A stretch of 45,816 nt of DNA from Methylophilaceae bacterium (GTDB lineage Bacteria; Pseudomonadota; Gammaproteobacteria; Burkholderiales; Methylophilaceae): contig JAIYBT010000027.1 in assembly GCA_027488395.1 (NCBI GenBank), forward strand, positions 1 to 45,816, written 5' to 3'. Below the pieces are notes generated by a model, which was given only the letters and a program-made list of their open reading frames with translations, ran no database searches and was not told the DNA's origin. Both the position numbers and the translations under genes were made by a program. Position 1 is the first letter of the stretch, and the number at the start of each line of letters is the position of its first letter. This document shows positions 19,297 to 25,189 of the stretch, in pieces.

Positions 19297-19338
19297 TCGA
19301 GTTTTAATACTCGAGTTTTAATACTCGAGATTTAATAC
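19297..19338. repeat. Three tandem 14-bp hairpin-forming repeats
   Basis: TCGAGTTTTAATAC at 19297-19310 and 19311-19324, then TCGAGATTTAATAC at 19325-19338 (one change). Across unit boundaries CGAGT and ACTCG can pair around a 6-nt loop, so the array can fold into successive small stems. It occupies the cstA-ybdD spacer. Confidence 0.8.
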
Positions 19339-19354
19339 TTGCCGTGCGATATGT

Positions 19355-21412
19355 TTATTCGCGATGCGCTTGACTGAATTGATACGGCACTTCACTGCTG
19401 ACCAACACAGGCAACTTCCGCCAATGTCTGATGCTCATTCTTAACATGTCAGCCACCACTAACCAAAGCATCGCGATAAAAAACACAGTCAGCCATGCAT
19501 CTAGATATTGATTAAATATTAATTGAGGCGCAACCGCTACTTTTTCTGGTGGCAATAGGCCTAAGCGCAGCTGCTCTCCCAGTGCTTTTGCAGCCGCAAA
19601 AAAGCCGACACGGATATCATCACTCAAGATTTTTTGATAAGCCGCAGTGGTAGTGACTAACAGCAGCCAAGCCAGTGGCAAGCCAGTGATCCAAGCCACG
19701 CGTCCTTGATTATTTTTTATTAAAATTCCCGTGGCCACTGCAAGCGCAATGGCAGCCAACATTTGGTTCGCAATACCAAACAATGGCCATAAAATATTGA
19801 CGCCCCCATTAGGGTCAATCACACCGATATACAAAAAATAGCCCCAACCCGAAACAACGATCGCACTGGTCAAGATGACCGAAGGCAGCGAAGATGTTTC
19901 GCCTAATTTTGGATGCAGATTACCGAGCATATCTTGCAACATAAACCGACCAACGCGGGTGCCTGCATCTAAAGTCGTCAAAATAAAAATAGCCTCAAAC
20001 ATGATGGCAAAGTGGTACCACAATGCAAGTAAATGTTCTCCAAACACACGGCCAAAAATACTGGCCATGCCCACTGCCAAACTGGGCGCACCCCCAGTAC
20101 GGGCAAACAATGTGGATTCTCCCATCACGTCAGCCAGATGTTGCATCTGCGCTTCAGTCACTTGATAGCCCCATTGGCTAATGGTATTAACTGCATCAAA
20201 AGCGGCTTTACCAACCACGCCAGCCGGGCTGTTGATCGCAAAAAAGACACCTGGCTCTAACACGGTGGCCGCTATCATGGCCATGATAGCCACAAAACTT
20301 TCCAGCAACATCGCACCGTAGCCAATCATGCGGATATCACGTTCGTTCATCAGCAATTTAGGGGTGGTACCACTTGCAATCAATGCGTGGAATCCTGAAA
20401 TCGCACCACAGGCAATGGTAATAAATACAAATGGAAATAATTTCCCGCCAAAAATGGGGCCTGTTCCATCTATAAACGGTGTGATCGCCGGCATCCGTAT
20501 CTCGGGATGCAACACCACGATCGCTATGGCTAAGAGCAGCACGGTGCCTAGTTTCATAAAGGTGGATAAGTAATCTCTTGGCGCTAATAACAACCAAACT
20601 GGCAACACGGCGGCCGCAAATCCATAGGCAATAATGCCGTACGCCAAGGGCAAACCATCATAATCAAACCATGGCGCCAATATCGGATGGTGGTCAATCC
20701 AGCCCCCAAACATGACAGAAGCAAGCAACAACCCTACCCCTAGCGCAGACCCTTCAAGCACGCGACCCGGGCGTATAAAACGCATGTAAACGCCCACTAA
20801 CATGGCAATGGGCAGTGTTGCTGTTACGGTGGCCGTACCCCATGGGCTATGCTTCATCGCATTCACTACCACCAGCCCCAGCACAGCAATCAAAATAATC
20901 ATGATACAAAAGGTGCCCATTAAAGCAGCGGTGCCGCCTATGGGGCCAATTTCATCACGAGCCATTTGGCCAAGGCTGCGACCATTTCGACGGGTTGAAA
21001 AAAACAAAATCACCATATCCTGAACAGCACCACCCAGCACGGCCCCCACTAAAATCCATAAAGTGCCAGGCAAATAGCCAAATTGTGCGGCCAATGTGGG
21101 CCCTACCAGCGGCCCTGGCCCCGCAATTGCCGCAAAATGATGACCAAACACCACCCAACGATGCGTGGGGACAAAGTCTTGTCCATTGTTTAATCGTTCC
21201 GCAGGGGTTGCGCGGGTATCATCCAAACAAAGCACTTTAGCCGCGATCCATGCAGCATAAAATCGGTATGCGATTAGGTAAAGGCACACCGCTGCCGTGA
21301 TCAACCAAAGTGCATTTAAGCTTTCACCGCGAGACAGAGCGACTTTGGACAAGGCAACTGCGCCTAATAAAGCAAGCAGTCCCCACACTAAACGTATGAA
21401 CAAGTGTTTCAT
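19355..21412 (-). CDS. cstA: CstA-family carbon-starvation transporter
   Basis: 685 aa polytopic inner-membrane protein. Recognisable family blocks are PTHRWVVFGHHFAAIAGPGPLVGPTLAAQ split around residue 80-110, GGAVQDMVILFFSTRRNG, GFHALIASGTTPKLL and LTTLDAGTRVGRFMLQD. Known relatives (E. coli CstA and BtsT) import pyruvate and/or peptides when carbon is scarce. The gene heads a set with ybdD and a TIGR03643 gene. A sigma-70-like box pair (21449-21477) lies upstream, and an NtrC-like site belonging to the divergent ANTAR gene is about 90 bp from its start. Confidence 0.95.
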   Translation of the reverse strand: MKHLFIRLVWGLLALLGAVALSKVALSRGESLNALWLITAAVCLYLIAYRFYAAWIAAKVLCLDDTRATPAERLNNGQDFVPTHRWVVFGHHFAAIAGPGPLVGPTLAAQFGYLPGTLWILVGAVLGGAVQDMVILFFSTRRNGRSLGQMARDEIGPIGGTAALMGTFCIMIILIAVLGLVVVNAMKHSPWGTATVTATLPIAMLVGVYMRFIRPGRVLEGSALGVGLLLASVMFGGWIDHHPILAPWFDYDGLPLAYGIIAYGFAAAVLPVWLLLAPRDYLSTFMKLGTVLLLAIAIVVLHPEIRMPAITPFIDGTGPIFGGKLFPFVFITIACGAISGFHALIASGTTPKLLMNERDIRMIGYGAMLLESFVAIMAMIAATVLEPGVFFAINSPAGVVGKAAFDAVNTISQWGYQVTEAQMQHLADVMGESTLFARTGGAPSLAVGMASIFGRVFGEHLLALWYHFAIMFEAIFILTTLDAGTRVGRFMLQDMLGNLHPKLGETSSLPSVILTSAIVVSGWGYFLYIGVIDPNGGVNILWPLFGIANQMLAAIALAVATGILIKNNQGRVAWITGLPLAWLLLVTTTAAYQKILSDDIRVGFFAAAKALGEQLRLGLLPPEKVAVAPQLIFNQYLDAWLTVFFIAMLWLVVADMLRMSIRHWRKLPVLVSSEVPYQFSQAHRE

Positions 21413-21448
21413 ATCAATGGCATGTGATTAAAAAATAGAATGGATTGC

Positions 21449-21477
21449 ACTGTAGCAAAATCCATGGTGATGCGCAA
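21449..21477 (-). promoter_or_regulatory. Possible cstA promoter
   Basis: Minus strand TTGCGC (21472-21477), 17-bp spacer, TACAGT (21449-21454). Reasonable spacing about 40 bp upstream of the cstA ATG; only partial match to consensus. Confidence 0.35.
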
Positions 21478-21504
21478 AAACAGTCTCCAAACCAATGGTG
21501 CACT

Positions 21505-21521
21505 TGCACTGTGTTGGTGCG
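21505..21521 (+). promoter_or_regulatory. NtrC-binding-site-like palindrome
   Basis: TGCACTGTGTTGGTGCG fits the 17-bp NtrC enhancer pattern (TGCAC, six bases, GGTGCA) with one end mismatch. A further half site TGGTGCA lies at 21496-21502, so a tandem pair is possible. The centre lies about 120 bp upstream of the predicted start of the sigma-54 transcript at about 21635, a typical enhancer distance. Confidence 0.7.
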
Positions 21522-21579
21522 GAACAAGCAATTCTAAGTGGTGTAAAAGTCGCTGAATCCGTTGAAAAATAAGTATGTG

Positions 21580-21592
21580 AATCAATCACCTA
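21580..21592 (+). promoter_or_regulatory. IHF-site-like sequence
   Basis: AATCAATCACCTA matches WATCAANNNNTTR except at one position. It lies between the NtrC-like enhancer and the sigma-54 promoter, where IHF bends DNA in many sigma-54 systems. IHF consensus matches are common by chance, so this rests on its position. Confidence 0.4.
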
Positions 21593-21608
21593 TAGACTTA
21601 TTGGGAGC

Positions 21609-21624
21609 TGGCATAGCGTTTGCT
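21609..21624 (+). promoter_or_regulatory. Sigma-54 (RpoN) promoter of the ANTAR gene
   Basis: TGGCATAGCGTTTGCT: the -24 TGGCAY and -12 TTGCW elements with the obligatory GG-N10-GC spacing. Transcription would begin near 21635, giving a leader of about 32 nt before the ATG at 21667. With the upstream NtrC-like site this is a complete nitrogen-type promoter. Confidence 0.8.
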
Positions 21625-21666
21625 AACAGTAATTTAAAATGATTAATTAGCAACGCCTACACCATT

Positions 21667-21909
21667 ATGACCGATCCTCAAGCTTCACTCCCTATGGCAA
21701 CTGATACTGCACTCGCAGGCGCCTTGGCACAATTAAGTTTGGATGAGAAGCAAACGGTTGATCGTGCGCGCGATATTTTAATGCGGCAAATGAATATGAA
21801 TGACGTTGAAGCCTATGCGCTTCTGACTGAAATGGCAGGCAAACGCAAAACAGGGCTGGCAGATATGTCTTTGCAATTGCTCAAAGTATCACGCGTACTG
21901 ACCATTTAA
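21667..21909 (+). CDS. Stand-alone ANTAR-domain RNA-binding protein
   Basis: 80 aa. Residues about 28-72 match the ANTAR antiterminator domain: VDRARDILMRQMNMNDVEAY, then ALLTEMAGKR and LADMSLQLL. ANTAR domains bind paired hexaloop hairpins in leader RNAs and prevent termination; they normally follow a receiver or other sensor domain (NasR, NasT, AmiR). Here there is none, only about 25 extra N-terminal residues. It lacks an obvious ribosome site and has no co-transcribed partner. Its promoter is sigma-54/NtrC-type, so the protein level itself may carry the nitrogen signal. Domain call is confident; targets are unknown. Confidence 0.82.
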   Translation: MTDPQASLPMATDTALAGALAQLSLDEKQTVDRARDILMRQMNMNDVEAYALLTEMAGKRKTGLADMSLQLLKVSRVLTI

Positions 21910-22172
21910 TACAACCACCTCTAACACCATCACCAAACATCGATGACGGACGCCTGCTCAAAGGGTACTTTCATTAAAGACTCCACGTAATTTCTTTGGT
22001 ATCAATCAAGGCCAAAAATTGGGCCAAGGTTTGCATGATTAAGGTTTGTATGATTAAGTCTAGATGCCCAATTCTGCAAGTTTAGGCCTACATGCTGCAG
22101 TCAGCCTATTGATGCTTGGAAAAGATGCCAGCGTCAACCCATTGAACTTCATGACTATTTAAGTTTGATCAC
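21910..22172. other. Gene-free stretch upstream of tRNA-Val
   Basis: With the promoter that follows, just over 300 bp separate the ANTAR gene from the tRNA. No coding region or clear terminator for the ANTAR gene is seen. It contains a 15-bp direct tandem repeat (22026-22055) and a short GGCC..GGCC inverted repeat just before it (22010-22024). Confidence 0.5.
22026..22055. repeat. Two tandem 15-bp repeats
   Basis: AAGGTTTGCATGATT (22026-22040) followed directly by AAGGTTTGTATGATT (22041-22055), one mismatch. No recognised function. Confidence 0.75.
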
Positions 22173-22201
22173 TTGCAGTACGTACGCATTTTATGTAATA
22201 T
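22173..22201 (+). promoter_or_regulatory. Promoter of tRNA-Val
   Basis: TTGCAG (22173-22178), 17-bp spacer, TAATAT (22196-22201), followed by a GC-rich discriminator (GCGCACC) as in stable-RNA promoters. Start is expected about 15 nt before the mature tRNA. Confidence 0.7.
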
Positions 22202-22223
22202 GCGCACCTCGTGATTCAAGCAC

Positions 22224-22299
22224 GGGTGCTTAGCTCAGTTGGTAGAGCGTCGCCCTTACAAGGCGAATGTCAGCGGTTCGACCCCGTTAGCACCCACCA
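22224..22299 (+). tRNA. tRNA-Val (anticodon TAC)
   Basis: 76 nt including encoded CCA (22297-22299). Acceptor stem GGGTGCT pairs with AGCACCC. The D-arm is GCTC..GAGC, the anticodon stem TCGCC/GGCGA with loop CTTACAA gives anticodon TAC (reads GUA and GUG), and the T-arm loop is TTCGACC. Adenine is the discriminator base. All arms fold, so the gene looks functional. Confidence 0.97.
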
Positions 22300-22316
22300 C
22301 CTCTCTTGTTTTATTT

Positions 22317-22991
22317 CTACAAAATTCCTTGTTCGCTAAATGAGTAGGTGTGCTGACCTGCCACAATAATATGGTCAAGCACTTTGATATCCATCAACGC
22401 CAGCGCTTCTTTCAATACTTGCGTAATCTGTTTGTCAGACTGACTGGGTTGCGCCACCCCTGTTGGATGGTTATGACTAAAAATTACTGCCGCAGCATTG
22501 TGCACCAACGCACGTTTCACCACCTCACGTGGATAAACACTGGTTTGCATCAACGTACCCTCAAACAAATGTTCATAGGCAATCAATCGATTTTGAGTGT
22601 CCAAAAACATCACCCCAAACACCTCGCGTGTTTGACTAGATAAATTCAGCTGTAAATAATCTTTGACTTGTCGAGGCGCTTGGAAACTATCCGTTTGATG
22701 TAGGGTTTCGTTCAACGCACGTTTGGTCATTTCAAGCACCGCTTGTAATTGACAAAACTTACTCAGGCCCATGCCATACACTTGTTGCATCTGGCTCTGT
22801 GAAGCTGAAAAAATCCCATTTAAGCTTTTAAACTGACTTAATAAATCTCGTGCTAGGTCGACAGCGGATTTTCCCGCAACCCCTACACGTAAAAAAATAG
22901 CTAATAGTTCGGCATCAGAGAGCGCTGTAGCACCTTGCGCAATGAGTTTTTCACGTGGACGTTCCTGTGCGGGCCAATCGGTAATTGCCAT
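22317..22991 (-). CDS. radC: RadC family JAB-domain protein
   Basis: 224 aa from the ATG at 22991. GGAG sits 8 nt before this ATG, which makes the TTG two codons earlier unlikely. The N-terminal helix-hairpin-helix-like part includes [14 protein letters not shown] and VYGMGLSK. The C-terminal JAB/MPN metallo-domain has the metal motif SHNHPTG (172-178) with a downstream Asp in [10 protein letters not shown]. Originally linked to DNA repair, its true role is unresolved. It lies in the conserved radC/coaBC/dut/rpmB neighbourhood and is downstream of the HExxH gene (21-bp gap). Confidence 0.95.
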   Translation of the reverse strand: MAITDWPAQERPREKLIAQGATALSDAELLAIFLRVGVAGKSAVDLARDLLSQFKSLNGIFSASQSQMQQVYGMGLSKFCQLQAVLEMTKRALNETLHQTDSFQAPRQVKDYLQLNLSSQTREVFGVMFLDTQNRLIAYEHLFEGTLMQTSVYPREVVKRALVHNAAAVIFSHNHPTGVAQPSQSDKQITQVLKEALALMDIKVLDHIIVAGQHTYSFSEQGIL

Positions 22992-23012
22992 GCTCAACGC
23001 TCCAAATAAAGT

Positions 23013-23780
23013 TTATTTTAACCAGCCAATTTCTCGAGCGGTTAATCGACCAATTAATGTCTCGTCTAAATCTCTTGCCATGCGCGAACTCGCTTCGGAT
23101 TGCGGAATTTTGCCCGCCATGATTTCAGCCATACTTTGTGGATACACAGGTTGTGCATAAGGCTCAACAAAGCCTTGTGGGTAGATCGGTTCATTGGTGC
23201 TTAAATCATACTTATCTGTCGCTGTTAAGGTATGTAATAACTCATGCGCCACCACGACTAAATTCATGTCATGACTGTGGCGCTCAGCAAATAAATTGAC
23301 TCGACCAAGCCGTCCTTTTTGCAAGGCAGTCGAATGCATCAGATGTTGATGGGTGTGCACATCATAATAAAGCAGATACATTTTGATATCGACTGGCAAG
23401 CCAACACTGGGTTGATGTTGCCAACCAAACCAACGAAATTTTAAGCTCCAGCGCATGATGTCAATTAATTGACTGTTAACCTCTGGCGGTGGCGGTGGAA
23501 CCTCATCAATTTTTGAACCCAGACGAATCACAATTGGACGAAAAATAGAGAGTCCATAACGCTTTGCTTCACGCGAAAAAAAATCCTCGAGCGCAATAAA
23601 ATCTTGCTCACGCAAGGTCGCGATATATTGATCGACTTCAGCAATATGCTCGGCATTAATCGGATACAGCGCAACGTACAACGGTTTTCGCCAGAGCAAC
23701 GCTTTGGATTCCTCCCAAGCTTGCATCAATACGGCCAAAATAATTGCCGTCCAAAATAGAATCCGAAATTTCTTTAGCAT
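23013..23780 (-). CDS. Membrane-anchored putative zinc peptidase (HExxH protein), unknown family
   Basis: 255 aa. One N-terminal membrane segment (about 6-21) probably anchors it with the rest outside the cytoplasm. The zincin signature HELLH occurs at 179-183 in LVVVAHELLHTLTATDKYDL; no HExxHxxGxxH third ligand is present, though Glu or Asp residues downstream could serve. A run of five Pro (96-100) precedes the middle domain. I do not recognise a named family. It is upstream of radC on the same strand, so the two are probably co-transcribed. Protease function is inferred from the motif alone. Confidence 0.75.
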   Translation of the reverse strand: MLKKFRILFWTAIILAVLMQAWEESKALLWRKPLYVALYPINAEHIAEVDQYIATLREQDFIALEDFFSREAKRYGLSIFRPIVIRLGSKIDEVPPPPPEVNSQLIDIMRWSLKFRWFGWQHQPSVGLPVDIKMYLLYYDVHTHQHLMHSTALQKGRLGRVNLFAERHSHDMNLVVVAHELLHTLTATDKYDLSTNEPIYPQGFVEPYAQPVYPQSMAEIMAGKIPQSEASSRMARDLDETLIGRLTAREIGWLK

Positions 23781-23900
23781 TCAATCACTGCCATTTATGT
23801 CACCGCATATTAACATGTTTAAAGATCACCAAACACGCACGCTTGTTCATCGCCATTGCTGAAACACATACAACATTCACTTTAGCGTTAAAATAGGGTG

Positions 23901-25097
23901 ATGGAACATTTACATGCATCAACTAAACATATTTTGTTGGGCGTTACTGGCGGTATTGCTGCCTATAAAACAGCAGAATTAATTCGCTTATTGGTGAAAC
24001 AAGGCCATACGGTACAAGTTGTGATGACCGAAGCGGCCACCCACTTCATCACTGCAACCACATTACAAGCATTGTCAGGTCGGCCGGTATTCATCGACGC
24101 CTGGGATCAACGCATTGATAATGGTATGCCGCATATTGGATTAAGCCGTGATGCCGATGTCATACTTGTGGCGCCTGCCAGTGCAGATTTTATGGCAAAA
24201 CTAGCACATGGTTTTGCCAATGATTTGCTCTCAACGCTGTGCTTAGCCCGCACATGTCCATTAATGATTGCACCTGCAATGAACAAACAAATGTGGGAAA
24301 ACCCTGCAACGCAACGTCAATGCGCACAATTAATTGCTGACGGCATTATATTTCTAGGCCCAGACGCGGGTGAACAAGCATGTGGCGAAGTGGGGCAAGG
24401 CCGCATGCTTGAACCCTTGGAAATGTTAGAAGGACTTGCCGCGCACTTTACCCCTAAGCTACTGGCTGGCAAAAAAATAATGATTACCGCAGGTGCAACC
24501 ATGGAGATGATCGATCCTGTGCGTGGGTTAACCAACCTAAGTAGCGGCAAAATGGGGTTCGCATTAGCACTGGTCGCCTCTCGCATGGGCGCCGAAGTGA
24601 CTTTAATATACAGCCACACGCAAGTGCCCCCACCCGTGGTGAGCCAACGCCACCACGTTCGCACTGCCGACGACATGTATCACACGGTAATGCAACATAT
24701 CGCCGATCAAGATGTGTTTATTGCGGTAGCAGCCGTGGCTGATTACAAACCCAACACCATACAACCCCAAAAAATCAAAAAAAGTGAAGCATCACTTACT
24801 ATAAAGCTTATAAAAAACAAAGATATTTTGGCAGAAGTGGCTAGTTTACCTAACCCGCCTTATTGTGTGGGCTTTGCCGCAGAAACCGAACCGCTTATTG
24901 TGCATGCCACACAAAAACGCCTAGCAAAACGCGTCCCATTGATGGTGGCCAATCAAGTGGATGCTGCCATGGGTCATGACCATAACACGGTGACACTCAT
25001 TGATGACAATGGCGAATATGCCATTGCCACAGCCCACAAAACCACTATTGCACAGCATATTTTAACCCATCTCAAAATGCGGCTGGATCAGGGCTAA
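23901..25097 (+). CDS. coaBC: Phosphopantothenoylcysteine decarboxylase / phosphopantothenate-cysteine ligase
   Basis: 398 aa bifunctional coenzyme A enzyme (Dfp). The N-terminal CoaC flavoprotein half has LGVTGGIAAYK, catalytic His78 (MPHIGLSRDAD), PAMNKQMW (125-132) and Cys161 in the flap GEQACGEVGQGRM. The C-terminal CoaB half has ITAGATMEMIDPVR, NLSSGKMG and the Lys-rich KIKKSE. I chose ATG 23901; the GTG at 23898 is open too. TAAAAT at 23889-23894 lies so close that the transcript may be leaderless. In many proteobacteria dut follows directly; here a receptor gene intervenes. Confidence 0.96.
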   Translation: MEHLHASTKHILLGVTGGIAAYKTAELIRLLVKQGHTVQVVMTEAATHFITATTLQALSGRPVFIDAWDQRIDNGMPHIGLSRDADVILVAPASADFMAKLAHGFANDLLSTLCLARTCPLMIAPAMNKQMWENPATQRQCAQLIADGIIFLGPDAGEQACGEVGQGRMLEPLEMLEGLAAHFTPKLLAGKKIMITAGATMEMIDPVRGLTNLSSGKMGFALALVASRMGAEVTLIYSHTQVPPPVVSQRHHVRTADDMYHTVMQHIADQDVFIAVAAVADYKPNTIQPQKIKKSEASLTIKLIKNKDILAEVASLPNPPYCVGFAAETEPLIVHATQKRLAKRVPLMVANQVDAAMGHDHNTVTLIDDNGEYAIATAHKTTIAQHILTHLKMRLDQG

Positions 25098-25189
25098 ACA
25101 CCTATCGCGCAGCATTTTAATGATAATACTGAGCGTTCAAACCTAACACTCAGATTACAATCGCGAGTTTTTTTGAGACCGAGAACGCG

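Noticed and set aside
19297..19338. Short tandem repeats considered as a CRISPR array
   Set aside because: Units are 14 bp, directly adjacent and without spacers; no cas genes nearby.
22224..22299. tRNA-Val as an attachment site for an integrated element
   Set aside because: No integrase, no partial tRNA copy and no foreign gene block is visible on either side.
25116..25134. Fur box upstream of the TonB receptor
   Set aside because: The core AATGATAAT fits, but overall only about 13 of 19 consensus positions match; mentioned in the gene entry, not called as a site.
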